From Cohnella herbarum (lineage in GTDB: Bacteria > Bacillota > Bacilli > Paenibacillales > Paenibacillaceae), in NCBI RefSeq assembly GCF_012849095.1, contig NZ_CP051680.1, positions 5,507,001 through 5,571,000 of the forward strand: a DNA stretch of 64,000 bases, in the 5' to 3' direction. A program made the position numbers and the translations under genes. This document shows positions 1-9,839 of the stretch, one piece after another (within the stretch, counting starts at the first letter, position 1; every line of letters begins with the position of its first letter). Below the pieces are notes generated by a model. It was not told where the DNA came from. It ran no database searches and saw only the letters and a program-made list of their open reading frames with translations.

Positions 1-2
1 CT

Positions 3-3000
3 TATTCGGTCAGCGAAGCCGTCTATGGTTCTTCGTTGCTGGATTCAGCCATCAATATGCAGGCCGGGGGGCAATGGGAAATTGCGCTGTCGGCCGGTAC
101 CTACGAGGTCGAAATCAGTGTAGGCAATGCCGTATACGGCAGCACCAATACGCTTCAGGTTGAGAATGTCGTGTTCTGGGATCACTTCGCTCTTCCGGCT
201 GGCGGACACGACAAGGTGAAGAAGCGTATTCAATTGAACGACGGCAGATTAACAATGAAGGGTGATCCGGTTAGCCCTTCTGCCTTCATCCACTCGATAG
301 CGATCACGAAGATCGTTCCGGCTAACCGTCCGACTTTTTCGCCTTATATCGGGTTGCCTGCGGAGCAAAATAAGGTGCCCGGAGACAAGATTATTTTGTC
401 CGGATCGCAGAGCAATGAACACAATGCCATTCCGTCCGTCAGGGTGAAAGAGCTGGGTCAAGCTATCGATAAGTATATGAACGAACAAATATCGGTAATG
501 GAACAACGCATCGCATCGATGGGGCAACAAGCCGAATCTTGCGGTGGCTGCAATTCAAGCAATCTGGAATCGGCGATTTTAAGAAGTCCGAATGAATATG
601 TGGTGATGAAGGCGGGGCATCTGAATCTGGATGCTTCCGCAACGTTCGGCTCGCCGTCCAAGCCGGTATTTCTTATCTTGGACGGTTTGAATACGAACCG
701 GAATTTAACGCTTACCGTATATGGGACTCTGGCGGTTAAGGGAAATTTGAATGCGAACACCAATTTGACGCTGAACGTGAATGCGCCAGATCATCCGGCA
801 GCAACCGGAAAAGGGGATTTGTGGGTTGGCGGCACGATTCATTTGAACAATGATTCTGTCGCGCGGGTGTCAGGCGACTTTGTAACTGGAAGCCTAATCT
901 ATAACAATGGCCAATTGAACGTACAGGCCGATCGGCTTCTTGTTGCCGGCCAAATGCACATCAATACCAAGGTAGATATGACCATCTCGCAAGAAATGCT
1001 CGTCGGCAGTTTGGTGTCGAATAACCAAATGGGGACTATCAGCGTCAGCAGCGGAGATGTATTCATTCGCGACGATATTCACGTTAATAATCATTTGAGC
1101 ATTCAAACCGGAGGCGTCGTCGCGATCGGCGGCAGCATCACTGCGAATCAGAAGCCGATTATCGTTACCGGTATTGGGGCGAGCGGCCAAACGAAATTGC
1201 ATTACAGGATTAACGGGTTGCTAGCGGAGTATTATACCGAAGCGGATCTAACCGGCGATCTGTTCACCGTGGTGGACGAGAACGTAAACGTGAGCAACAA
1301 ACTGCCAATTGCCAAGGCCGGTCTTAACGACGGTAATATGTCGGTGAGATGGACGGGACAGATTACCCCCTATTTCACCGAGACGTACGAATTCGAAGCG
1401 GACGTTCGCGGCGGGGTGAAGTTGTGGGTGAACGGCGTGCTTCTTATCGACAAATGGGAGAAAACGGGTAACGGCAAGTATTCCGGTTCGCTTGCTCTCG
1501 AAGCCGGAGTCGATTATGACATCAGGCTCGAGTACGCCAATCGAGGGGGGCAGCCTTTAGCCAAATTGAATTGGGCTAGCGCGTCCGGCGCGAAGGAGAT
1601 CGTGCCGCAAAGTCAATTGTGGCCGTTTGCAATGCCGATTCTTACGGCGACCGCGACGGAGAACGACGTGAATGTCGTGTGGACGACGGCTTTCAATGCG
1701 AACGGTTACGAGTTAGAGGTGGATGGGATCATACAATCTTTCGGCAACCAATCCGCCTTTACGCACGCTCCGCTGGAACCGGGCACTCTGCATAAGTATA
1801 GAGTCAGAGCGATCGACGGCGATATTAAGGGCAACTGGTCGGCGCTGCAGGATGTGTGGACGTTACCGGAAGTGCCCAACAATATACGGCTTCAGTCGAC
1901 AAGCAATTCCGTAACGCTGACATGGGATGACGTGGTAGGGGCAGCCGGATATGATATTGAAACCTACAACACGATTATCGATAACGGTAATGTTACGACG
2001 TATACCGAACTTAATTTGAATCCGAACATTCAGCGTACGTTCAGGATTCGGGCGCATAATGCCAGCGGTCCCGGAAAGTGGAGCGCCATCGTGGTAAAGT
2101 CGACTATGCCCGGGGCGACAGGCGCATTGTATACCGTAGCGACGGATACTTCCATCGCAGTGAGCTGGGATGCGGTTTCCGGAGCGGATAGTTACGATAT
2201 TGAAGTCGACGGCACGATCGTTGGCGGCCTTGCAGCCTTGCAGTATTTGCATGAGAACTTGCAGCCGAACACAATTCATACTTACCGCGTTCGTTCCAAT
2301 AATACCGAAGGATCGAGCGGATGGAGCCAACCCGTCCAAGCAGTTACGCTTCCGTCCGTTCCGCACCATCTGCGCGCAACGACCGTTGCCGGCGATCATA
2401 TCACGCTTGAATGGGACGAAGTAACGGATGCTACTTCCTATGATCTTGAGGTTGACGGAGTTGCCGTCGATGTTGGGACAAGCGTGAAATACGACCATTC
2501 GGGATTGGAAGCCAACACGGAACATACATACAGAGTCCGGGCGAGACACGATTCCGTCGTCGGCAGTTGGAGCGAGGCGATTACGCATACGACATTGTCC
2601 GGCGTACCTGTAAACTTGCATACGGTATCGACTAGCAATGAGATTACGCTCACTTGGGATCCGGTGGTCGGTTCGATAGGCTATGAGGTTGAAGCGGACG
2701 GCAAAGTTGTTCCGAACGGTCTGAGCACGACCTACGTGCATACCGGGTTGAAGCCGTTCACGGAGCATACTTATCGCGTGCGTGCGATCAGCAAAGCGGG
2801 TGCTGGTCCATGGAGCGAGCTCCTGTCCGAAACAACCGGGTTGGATATACCGTTGTTGACTGCCCTAGCCCTATCGAAAACTTCGATTGCCCTCTCTTGG
2901 ACGGCCGTACCGGGTTCGACGACCTATGAGCTTATGGTAGACGGCGAGGTCATCGACGTCGGAAACGTGACAACGTATTTGCATGACGGGCTGCTTCCGT

Positions 3001-3896
3001 ATTCCTGGCATGCTTATCGGGTCAGGGCTAAGAGCGGCTCCATTCCAGGTCCTTGGAGCGCCGCGTTGACGAAGGCTACGCAGTTAGGTACGCCAGTAAT
3101 AACGAGACTATTCGCGACGAGCTCGGAAATCACTGTGGAATGGGACGACGTACCGGGTGCAACCGGTTATGAAATAGAGGCGGACACGGTCGTCGTGGAT
3201 GTGGGTACAGCAACGTCGTACATTCATCGCAATTTGCTGCCCAACACTGTCCATACGTACCGGGTGCGCGCCAAGAGCGGCAACGATGTCGGCGATTGGA
3301 GCGAGTGGAGCAAGCTTAGCACTCAGGCTACGCCTCCTGTAACGCCTACGCGCTTTAGAGCGATTGCAAATACGCATTACATCGAGCTTCAATGGGACGC
3401 ATCGCCGGGAAGCTTTAACTACGATCTCGAAGTTGACGGTCGGATCATCACCGGGATAGCTGGGACAAGCTTTGTCCATCGGGATCTTGTTCCGAATACG
3501 ATGCACGTCTATCGAGTTAGAGCTTCGAATACGAGCGGTTCAAGCCCGTGGTCGAACAAAATCAAACCCCGTACCATTCCCGAGCTGACGGTTGACGTTG
3601 GGCAAGGCTCCACGTTTAACTTCGTTATCGTAGCTCCTAGCATAGCGGGCCTGACGGAACGGACTATTACGGTGACTTATAATCCTGAAGAACTGGATAT
3701 TCAGGATTTGAGCGTGGCTACGCCCGAGATTGAATTGGCGGCCGGGCCGATCAGGGGCACGAATATGAGCGTTAGTGAAATCGCGAACGGGAGAATCGTC
3801 TTCCGGATCTCGAACGCCGTGAGGACGACAGTAAATATTATTCGTTTTACGGCGAATTCCAATGAATCTTCAAAAATCACATACTACGTCGAATAG
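3..3896 (+). CDS. Large surface protein with PA14 and eight fibronectin III repeats (5' end cut by window)
   Basis: The reading frame is open back to the window's left edge, so the true N-terminus, and probably a signal peptide, lies outside. Domains in order: a malectin/lyase-type beta-sandwich segment (about 75-325); a helical stretch with a CGGC motif near 550; a long, regular beta-rich region with alternating hydrophobic residues that resembles a beta-helix (about 690-1190); a PA14-like domain (about 1210-1625); eight FN3 repeats; and a C-terminal cohesin-like domain (about 3590-3893). The last domain shares the pattern Y-N-P-[DE]-E-L with the end of the next protein, so the two are paralogues in their C-terminal halves. 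PA14 and FN3 modules are typical of extracellular carbohydrate- or surface-binding proteins. It is the first visible gene of the Rhs operon, 27 bp ahead of the next gene. Function is inferred from domains only. Confidence 0.8.
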   Translation, partial: YSVSEAVYGSSLLDSAINMQAGGQWEIALSAGTYEVEISVGNAVYGSTNTLQVENVVFWDHFALPAGGHDKVKKRIQLNDGRLTMKGDPVSPSAFIHSIAITKIVPANRPTFSPYIGLPAEQNKVPGDKIILSGSQSNEHNAIPSVRVKELGQAIDKYMNEQISVMEQRIASMGQQAESCGGCNSSNLESAILRSPNEYVVMKAGHLNLDASATFGSPSKPVFLILDGLNTNRNLTLTVYGTLAVKGNLNANTNLTLNVNAPDHPAATGKGDLWVGGTIHLNNDSVARVSGDFVTGSLIYNNGQLNVQADRLLVAGQMHINTKVDMTISQEMLVGSLVSNNQMGTISVSSGDVFIRDDIHVNNHLSIQTGGVVAIGGSITANQKPIIVTGIGASGQTKLHYRINGLLAEYYTEADLTGDLFTVVDENVNVSNKLPIAKAGLNDGNMSVRWTGQITPYFTETYEFEADVRGGVKLWVNGVLLIDKWEKTGNGKYSGSLALEAGVDYDIRLEYANRGGQPLAKLNWASASGAKEIVPQSQLWPFAMPILTATATENDVNVVWTTAFNANGYELEVDGIIQSFGNQSAFTHAPLEPGTLHKYRVRAIDGDIKGNWSALQDVWTLPEVPNNIRLQSTSNSVTLTWDDVVGAAGYDIETYNTIIDNGNVTTYTELNLNPNIQRTFRIRAHNASGPGKWSAIVVKSTMPGATGALYTVATDTSIAVSWDAVSGADSYDIEVDGTIVGGLAALQYLHENLQPNTIHTYRVRSNNTEGSSGWSQPVQAVTLPSVPHHLRATTVAGDHITLEWDEVTDATSYDLEVDGVAVDVGTSVKYDHSGLEANTEHTYRVRARHDSVVGSWSEAITHTTLSGVPVNLHTVSTSNEITLTWDPVVGSIGYEVEADGKVVPNGLSTTYVHTGLKPFTEHTYRVRAISKAGAGPWSELLSETTGLDIPLLTALALSKTSIALSWTAVPGSTTYELMVDGEVIDVGNVTTYLHDGLLPYSWHAYRVRAKSGSIPGPWSAALTKATQLGTPVITRLFATSSEITVEWDDVPGATGYEIEADTVVVDVGTATSYIHRNLLPNTVHTYRVRAKSGNDVGDWSEWSKLSTQATPPVTPTRFRAIANTHYIELQWDASPGSFNYDLEVDGRIITGIAGTSFVHRDLVPNTMHVYRVRASNTSGSSPWSNKIKPRTIPELTVDVGQGSTFNFVIVAPSIAGLTERTITVTYNPEELDIQDLSVATPEIELAAGPIRGTNMSVSEIANGRIVFRISNAVRTTVNIIRFTANSNESSKITYYVE
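1632..3580 (+). repeat. Tandem array of eight FN3-coding repeats
   Basis: Eight consecutive units of roughly 240 bp encode about 80-residue FN3 modules. Each unit carries a W-D near its start, a Y-[DE]-[IL]-E-[VA]-D-G-like strand in the middle, and an H-[TA]-Y-R-V-R-A strand followed by G-x-W-S near its end. The units are diverged in DNA, so this is an old protein-level array and not a fresh tandem duplication. Confidence 0.8.
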
Positions 3897-3923
3897 CGGA
3901 TCACTACCAGGAGGGGATTTTGA

Positions 3924-6900
3924 TTGTCGTATCAAAAGGTGCTGCCAGTATTGCTTATATCCTTTTTTCTTATTATTCCATTAAATGGAAAATCGAGTTA
4001 TGCATCTGAACAAACCGCTAATATGACGGCAGCAATAGCTGCCGGGTCGGCCGAACTTGAAGAAAAGACGAGTAGACAGGAGTTGGTTGAAAAGCGCACG
4101 GCCAATACGAAGCAATATCTGCTGGGGGACGGCACGCAGCAGACGGTTATTACCTTAGAGCCGCAGCATTATGTAGATCAGAATGGACAATGGCAGGATA
4201 TCGTGCCGGCATTAATCGACGAAGCGGAAATTCAAGATATGAACGCGCCGATGTCAAGAGAAGTCGTAAGCGAAGTCAAACAAATTAGTAAGAAGAACAA
4301 GGAACTGAAACGGCTAAAAGTGATCAATCAGGACGATACCTCATACAAAGCCCTGCAGGTTCCATTCGATATTTCATTGCCTATGTACTTTCATAAAGGC
4401 TACAGCATTAAGAAAGAGCAGGATCAACTATACTTCAAGCCAGTCGGAGCGTCCAACAAAGCAAAGGCAAAACGGACAGACAAGCAGACATTGATTTATG
4501 AAGATGTATGGGCATCGACAGATGTGACGTTACAGTTGCTCGGCGAGGGAGTGAAGGAAACATTTATCCTTAAAGATAAAAATGCGCCATTAACCTTTTC
4601 ATTCGAAGTTGAGGGTGAAATTAGTTCAGGATTGACTAGGGATCAGTTGCATATTTTACCGGCTTCGCTGATTGATGCCAATGGAACGGTTAGATCTGTC
4701 GATCAGAATTCGAGAAAACAAGGAAATAAACAATACATCGATATCACCGTAGATGACTCGGGACTAATTTATCCGATCGAAGTGGATCCCACTGTGTCAT
4801 TATCCCCTTCACTATATGCTTATAGAATAGTTCAGGCTTTCGGTGCAAGCGATCTCTATTACAACAGTCCTTCTTCTATAGTATTTGTCGGCGGAAGAGC
4901 GTGGAATCACGGTTATATCAGCTATTTGAATTTCGATTTATCTTCTATTGACGGGATTGTCTCGAGCGCCTCATTGTCATTGTATCGCACAAACTCCAAC
5001 AGCGGGGATAACCGCCCATTACTCATTGAAAGCTATATGAACTCATCGCCTTGGTCTTCGGCCAATCCTTCCCAAATACCGGGGCGAGGTGAATTAATTA
5101 GCGCAGTTAACACCCCTGCTAATAATAATGCTCCCGTCGTGTTTACAGGAATGGAGAAGTATATTCGTCAAGTGATTGCAGGAAATGGGAATTTTGGAAT
5201 TGAGTTGTTCCCAGTGCTTACGGACGAGAAAAACCAAACCCTAAGACATTTTCTTTCCCCGACATTAACCATAAACTATACGCCGATACCCAAAGTCACG
5301 GAAGTGGTTGCTCCAGTCGTAAATCAGTTTTTTGGTCCAAACGATAATTCCTTTATTCCGACCATCAAGGTGACAGGACCGAATGCTTCTCCATTGACAG
5401 TTGCTTACTATCTGGATAGTGAAGCATCGCCAAGGGAAACCAAATCGGTTTCCAATCCTCAAACGGCACAAACGGTCAGCTTTAGCGCGATGAACATCGG
5501 TGCATTGGCGGAAGGGAAGCATACGTTCAGATTTACGGCCAGCAACGGGCAACAGACGGGTCAAAAATCCGTTGATGTATACGTGGATAAAACTCTGCCT
5601 TCATTAGGTTCGGTAAGTGTTACCTCTACCGGTAACTCGGTTTCGATTTCTGGCTCCGCGAGCGATGGCGGTTCAGGTCTAGATGTGTCTCCTTATCGCT
5701 ATACCGTAGGAGCAGTAACAAGCGGTTGGACAAGCCAAACGTCTTACTCAGTCGCAAGCTTGATGCCTAATACGGTATATCAGGTGAAATTTGAAGCTAG
5801 GGACAAAGTGGGGCTTGTCTCTTTACGCGAACAGCAGATCTATACAACCGCTCAGAATCCAACGTTGTCCGTAACCCGTTCCATGGAAAACGGCCTGGAG
5901 CTATCCGTTAACGACAGCAATCCGGCTGGAACCAAATACGTTATTCAGGCGGGAAGCCAATATGTTAACGCGACCGGTGCATTAACCGCTAGTCCCGTCT
6001 GGTTTGCTCCGGTCAATAAAAAAATAACCGTAACCGGACTTACAACAAATACTTCATACGTTTTGACCATAAAAGCGAGGAACGAAGCTGGAGTTGAAAC
6101 TTCGTCAAGCGCTGCGATATCGGGAACGACACTCGCCGCTCCTCCTGTAACGATTACACCTGTAGCCGAGCAGCGCTCCATCAGATTGTCTTGGCCCGCG
6201 ATCAGCGGAGCGACCGGCTACGACATAGAGGTAGATAGCACAATTATTTCTAACGGCGTTTCCGCGGCCTATGTTCATAACAATCTTGCTCCCAATACTC
6301 CGCATAAGTATCGAGTGCGAGTCATCAATGCGGGTGGAACGGGAAATTGGAGCACTCTGGTTTCAATAAATACCCTGCCTAATCCACCGTCGATTCCGCT
6401 CAATATACATACGACATCGACGCAAACGGATGTTACGGTCACCTGGGATGCTTCTACTGGCGCCGACGGGTACGATATCGAAGCCGACGGAAAGGTGATC
6501 GATAATGGTAACCAGTTATCCTACGTGGCTAAGGATTTGCTACCTTTAACTAAACATACCTACCGAGTCAGGGCGAAGAATGCCGGGGGGACCAGCGAGT
6601 GGAGCAATGCCGTTACTCAAGTCACTCTGCCTTACCCGCCGACAGCACCCAAACAGCTTGCTGCCCAGCCGACTATTCATCAGATTACGGTGAATTGGGA
6701 TCCGGTCGCTGGTGCGGACAGTTACGAAATTGAGGCGGACGGGGCGATTCTCGATAACGGAACTCGTACGACATACACACATGATGGTTTGGATCCGCTA
6801 AGCGGGCATACGTACCGGGTCAGAGCCGTGAATGCGGGAGGAAAAAGCCCGTGGAGCTCAACGCTGTATGCGACCACTCATCCAGAGAAGCCGGATATTC

Positions 6901-7985
6901 CGACGAATATTATGATGACGGCGGATGGAACGGCGATCTCTTTAATCTGGTACGAGGTATCGCATGCGGAAAGCTACGACATCGAAATCAACGGTACGAC
7001 AATCACGAATACGACAAGCGCGCAGTTTATTCATACCGAGTTATCACCCGACAGCAGGCACAAATATCGGATTCGCGCTGTAAACATAAGCGGCAAGAGC
7101 GAATGGAGCAGCTCCGTTACGATGAGGACGCTTCCGAGCCAGAGCGATGCGAACGATTTTCTTACGAATCTCGCAGCGGTGGTGACTAACTCTTCCATTA
7201 CCTTATCTTGGGATACGGTCGCGCCAGACGCGGAGTACGAGATCGAGGTGGACGGCGTCATTATGGACAACGGAAGCAGCACAATATATCAGCAAACCGG
7301 GCTTCCACCGAATGAATATCACACCTATAAAATCAGGTTGAAGCAGAGTGGTTCCTCAGGGGTTTGGGTGGCCATGCTCTCCTTATCCACTCTACCGAAT
7401 CCGCCGGATGCTCCAGGCCAATTGGAGGGATTCCCTACGAACAACAGCATCGAGCTGAAGTGGGGACGGGTCGAGGGCGCAACCGGATACGATATCGAAA
7501 TCGACGGAAAAACGGTGGGCGGTAGCAACAATACGACCTATTTGGATGAAGGTCTGTCGCCGGGAACGACACACACCTATCGGGTGAGAGCGAAGAACAT
7601 GACCGGAGTAACAGCATGGAGTCCCGCTCTTGTCACAAGCACCACGAATCCCGACTATCGGGTTGAAGTTGTACAGGGGCAAGTCTTTCATTTTTCCTTG
7701 CTGGCGTTCGATGTAAAGGATTTCAGCGAGCGAAAGTTTATCGTGATGTACAATCCGGATGAATTGGAAGTAATCGACTTATACAGCTTCACGCCGAAGC
7801 AGGATGCTCTGAGTACCGGCACAATTCCCGGCTCCCCTTTGTCTGTTACGAATGTGCCTGGGACCATCGAATTCCGGGTACATCAAAGCGTTGCACCGGG
7901 TACGGTCTGGTCCGGGGAAATAACATCGATCGTGTTTAAGTCCAAGATCGACGGACAGTCTTTCATTAATTTTAGAGCAGAATAA
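3924..7985 (+). CDS. Secreted DNRLRE-domain protein with FN3 repeats, Rhs-associated
   Basis: TTG start, chosen because a strong GGAGGGG site lies about 8 bases upstream and the predicted N-terminus is a signal peptide (basic start, hydrophobic run, cleavage probably near YASEQ). Domains: an N-terminal beta-rich region of the type found ahead of wall-associated YD-repeat proteins (residues 40-290), a DNRLRE-like domain (about 290-450), two divergent FN3-like modules, six FN3 modules closely similar to those of the upstream protein, and a C-terminal cohesin-like domain (about 1250-1353) homologous to the upstream protein's end. DNRLRE proteins often accompany Rhs/WapA-type toxins in Gram-positive bacteria. 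Likely role: a cell-surface or secreted partner of the Rhs protein. The exact function is unknown. Confidence 0.82.
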   Translation: MSYQKVLPVLLISFFLIIPLNGKSSYASEQTANMTAAIAAGSAELEEKTSRQELVEKRTANTKQYLLGDGTQQTVITLEPQHYVDQNGQWQDIVPALIDEAEIQDMNAPMSREVVSEVKQISKKNKELKRLKVINQDDTSYKALQVPFDISLPMYFHKGYSIKKEQDQLYFKPVGASNKAKAKRTDKQTLIYEDVWASTDVTLQLLGEGVKETFILKDKNAPLTFSFEVEGEISSGLTRDQLHILPASLIDANGTVRSVDQNSRKQGNKQYIDITVDDSGLIYPIEVDPTVSLSPSLYAYRIVQAFGASDLYYNSPSSIVFVGGRAWNHGYISYLNFDLSSIDGIVSSASLSLYRTNSNSGDNRPLLIESYMNSSPWSSANPSQIPGRGELISAVNTPANNNAPVVFTGMEKYIRQVIAGNGNFGIELFPVLTDEKNQTLRHFLSPTLTINYTPIPKVTEVVAPVVNQFFGPNDNSFIPTIKVTGPNASPLTVAYYLDSEASPRETKSVSNPQTAQTVSFSAMNIGALAEGKHTFRFTASNGQQTGQKSVDVYVDKTLPSLGSVSVTSTGNSVSISGSASDGGSGLDVSPYRYTVGAVTSGWTSQTSYSVASLMPNTVYQVKFEARDKVGLVSLREQQIYTTAQNPTLSVTRSMENGLELSVNDSNPAGTKYVIQAGSQYVNATGALTASPVWFAPVNKKITVTGLTTNTSYVLTIKARNEAGVETSSSAAISGTTLAAPPVTITPVAEQRSIRLSWPAISGATGYDIEVDSTIISNGVSAAYVHNNLAPNTPHKYRVRVINAGGTGNWSTLVSINTLPNPPSIPLNIHTTSTQTDVTVTWDASTGADGYDIEADGKVIDNGNQLSYVAKDLLPLTKHTYRVRAKNAGGTSEWSNAVTQVTLPYPPTAPKQLAAQPTIHQITVNWDPVAGADSYEIEADGAILDNGTRTTYTHDGLDPLSGHTYRVRAVNAGGKSPWSSTLYATTHPEKPDIPTNIMMTADGTAISLIWYEVSHAESYDIEINGTTITNTTSAQFIHTELSPDSRHKYRIRAVNISGKSEWSSSVTMRTLPSQSDANDFLTNLAAVVTNSSITLSWDTVAPDAEYEIEVDGVIMDNGSSTIYQQTGLPPNEYHTYKIRLKQSGSSGVWVAMLSLSTLPNPPDAPGQLEGFPTNNSIELKWGRVEGATGYDIEIDGKTVGGSNNTTYLDEGLSPGTTHTYRVRAKNMTGVTAWSPALVTSTTNPDYRVEVVQGQVFHFSLLAFDVKDFSERKFIVMYNPDELEVIDLYSFTPKQDALSTGTIPGSPLSVTNVPGTIEFRVHQSVAPGTVWSGEITSIVFKSKIDGQSFINFRAE
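6130..7650 (+). repeat. Tandem array of six FN3-coding repeats
   Basis: Six units of roughly 250 bp encode FN3 modules with the same signature as the array in the upstream gene: G-A-x-x-Y-[DE]-I-E-[VAI]-D-G, then N-G/S-N, then H-[TK]-Y-[RK]-[VI]-R and W-S. This indicates that the two arrays share an origin. Confidence 0.75.
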
Positions 7986-8003
7986 GAGCTTTGAGGTGAA
8001 AAT

Positions 8004-8948
8004 ATGAAAACCGGATATAAAAGAATATACAAGTGGACAGCCATTTGTCTCGGTGCAGTTTTAGTGCTACAACTGCTGACGGGAATTGGCTTCAATCCGA
8101 AAAACGCATCGAATAGCACCGCATCCGCAGAAAATGCTGACGATGAAAAACGCATTGCGGCAGAATTATCGAACCTTTCTGGGGAAAGCAAAGAGGATAT
8201 TTTGCAATGGAGAAGCACCGGGAAATCGTGGAATGATATTATCTCCTTGCTCTCCAAACAGGACGGCTTGAACGGAACTTCAAAAGCCGAGAGAAGCCAG
8301 CTTCTTGCCGGTAGCGGTTTAGATGAGGAATTCATTAAGAATTTAACGGATGCAGGCTATACTCAAGCCGACATAACGGATGCCAAACTGCTAGCGGAAA
8401 GAGTACTTTTCCAGCTCCAGGAAATCGTTCGGTCCGTTGACAATCGTCCGAAGCAACCTATAGCGGATTTGAAGGACGAGAATCAAGAGAGCAAGGATTT
8501 GACCACTTACTTTAAGATTACCGATCAATTCGACATAAAAACAGCTGTATATGCCATGACCGTATTAAAAAAGGATTTCGGAAGCATCGAAAATGTCATG
8601 AACGAATACCTTTTTGCACTGCAAATCGGCTTGAATTTTGAGGAATATTCCACGGATAAGGAAAAATACGTAGAGGATAAAGAAGATAAGAGTATCGGCA
8701 TTAACCCGGATTCCATAATTACGATCGAAAAAATCGAGAACCGAATGCTAGAAACGATTCAACAAGGAAATGTATTAGGCCAGGAAGATTTCACTACAAG
8801 TTATGATAATGCAGCATTGTCGGACGAATCGCAGATTAATAATCCGCTACCGGATGTTCCGAACCCGAATGCGATAAATGTAATTCCCGAGAATCCGACC
8901 GATGCTGTTATGAGAGAAATTCAGTCGATCGACCCCAATAGGCAGTAG
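8004..8948 (+). CDS. Exported protein of unknown function, helical repeats, Rhs-associated
   Basis: ATG start 6 bases after a GAGGTG site. The first 30 residues hold a basic segment and one hydrophobic helix (signal peptide or membrane anchor). The rest is predicted helical, acidic and rich in E, D, N and S. One segment (about residues 50-85) reads L-S-x-x-S-G-E-S-K-E-D-I-L-x-W-x-x-x-G-K-S-W-x-x-I, a short helix-turn-helix hairpin signature that recurs in looser form later in this protein and in the next one. No enzyme motif is visible. It lies 18 bp after the DNRLRE gene and 12 bp before the next gene, so it is translated from the same message. Because it sits between a surface protein and the Rhs gene, a role in export, folding or display of the Rhs protein is possible, but this is inference only. 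Confidence 0.75.
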   Translation: MKTGYKRIYKWTAICLGAVLVLQLLTGIGFNPKNASNSTASAENADDEKRIAAELSNLSGESKEDILQWRSTGKSWNDIISLLSKQDGLNGTSKAERSQLLAGSGLDEEFIKNLTDAGYTQADITDAKLLAERVLFQLQEIVRSVDNRPKQPIADLKDENQESKDLTTYFKITDQFDIKTAVYAMTVLKKDFGSIENVMNEYLFALQIGLNFEEYSTDKEKYVEDKEDKSIGINPDSIITIEKIENRMLETIQQGNVLGQEDFTTSYDNAALSDESQINNPLPDVPNPNAINVIPENPTDAVMREIQSIDPNRQ

Positions 8949-8960
8949 GAGGCTAGTTCT

Positions 8961-9821
8961 ATGAGAAAAATTCCTAAATTATTGCTGATACTTTTCATAG
9001 CCGCCATGACATTGCCGGCTAGCTTTGCCGCGTATGCGATGGTGAGCTCGACTTCCGGTCAAAGTTCGAAGGCAACGCTATCGCCCCTTGATTCGTCTGC
9101 GCTAGATGTAATCAACGCAGACTCCATTGTGATTTCAAAGCAGGTTTTAGACAATATCAAGCAGTCCGACCCGGGTAACTACGAGAGAAATGTGACCCTT
9201 TACAAGAAGCTATTGATCGAATTGAACGTTCACGACAAATTCAAGCAAGAGATTGAGAGATTGGTAGCGGCGAATCACAAGCTGCCGAACCTCCTGATTG
9301 CCTATGAATTCTTATATCAGAGCTACGGCCAGATAAGCGAGCTTGAACCGATGGTAGTTAATAAGGAATCAGGGGAAAAATGGAGCGTAATATTTTACGA
9401 TTACGCCAAATCTCGTCCCGTGTTTGCTCCTAGAGCTTTCGATTCGTCCTATCTCGAACAGTTGATGCAGACCCCTAATTTAACCACGGACGATATTATG
9501 ATTGCCGATAGAGTCTCTTTTACAATCGGCAAGCCTTTCGAGGAGATTATAAGCGATAGGCTTAAGTCTATCAGTTGGAAAGCAGCGAATGCCGGCCTCG
9601 GCATTCTCTACAGTGCGGACAAGCTTCCCCGTGTGCAAATTACCGCTGAACAGTTAGATAAATATACTGCATCCAGGAAATTGACCGAGGATCAGGTGGC
9701 TCAAGCCTTTGTCATCGCCAACAAAGCAGGGAAGAGTGCGGACTCGGTTATCGAGCATATCAAAGCGGGTTACTCCGAAGAAGCGATTTTGGCGCAAGCT
9801 TACTCGGAAAAATATGAATGA
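8961..9821 (+). CDS. Secreted protein of unknown function, helical repeats, Rhs-associated
   Basis: ATG start preceded by AGGAGG at the stop of the previous gene. A clear signal peptide occupies the first 27 residues (MRKIPK, then a hydrophobic run, then a cut near AYA). The mature part is helical and carries the hairpin signature of the upstream neighbour at least twice, around IGKPFEEI and AGKSADSVIEHIKAGYS. The two small proteins therefore look like distant relatives. No catalytic motif is seen. It ends 15 bases before the proposed CTG start of the Rhs gene. The pair may be dedicated chaperones or adaptors for the giant Rhs product; nothing in the sequence proves this. Confidence 0.75.
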   Translation: MRKIPKLLLILFIAAMTLPASFAAYAMVSSTSGQSSKATLSPLDSSALDVINADSIVISKQVLDNIKQSDPGNYERNVTLYKKLLIELNVHDKFKQEIERLVAANHKLPNLLIAYEFLYQSYGQISELEPMVVNKESGEKWSVIFYDYAKSRPVFAPRAFDSSYLEQLMQTPNLTTDDIMIADRVSFTIGKPFEEIISDRLKSISWKAANAGLGILYSADKLPRVQITAEQLDKYTASRKLTEDQVAQAFVIANKAGKSADSVIEHIKAGYSEEAILAQAYSEKYE

Positions 9822-9839
9822 AAGGGGGACGACTAGCTG
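9821..9839 (+). promoter_or_regulatory. Ribosome binding site that points to a CTG start for the Rhs gene
   Basis: The run AAAGGGGG (9821-9828) is followed after 8 bases by an in-frame CTG at 9837, directly behind an in-frame TAG. The next possible start, TTG at 9858, lies 29 bases from the site. Starting at CTG also adds the residues K-P-Y-Y-K ahead of the hydrophobic core, which supplies the basic N-region that a signal peptide needs. Confidence 0.6.

Noticed and set aside
1863..2768. Long open frame on the - strand inside the first FN3 gene
   Set aside because: Opposite to a repeat-rich, domain-supported gene; no start signal and no protein-like features.
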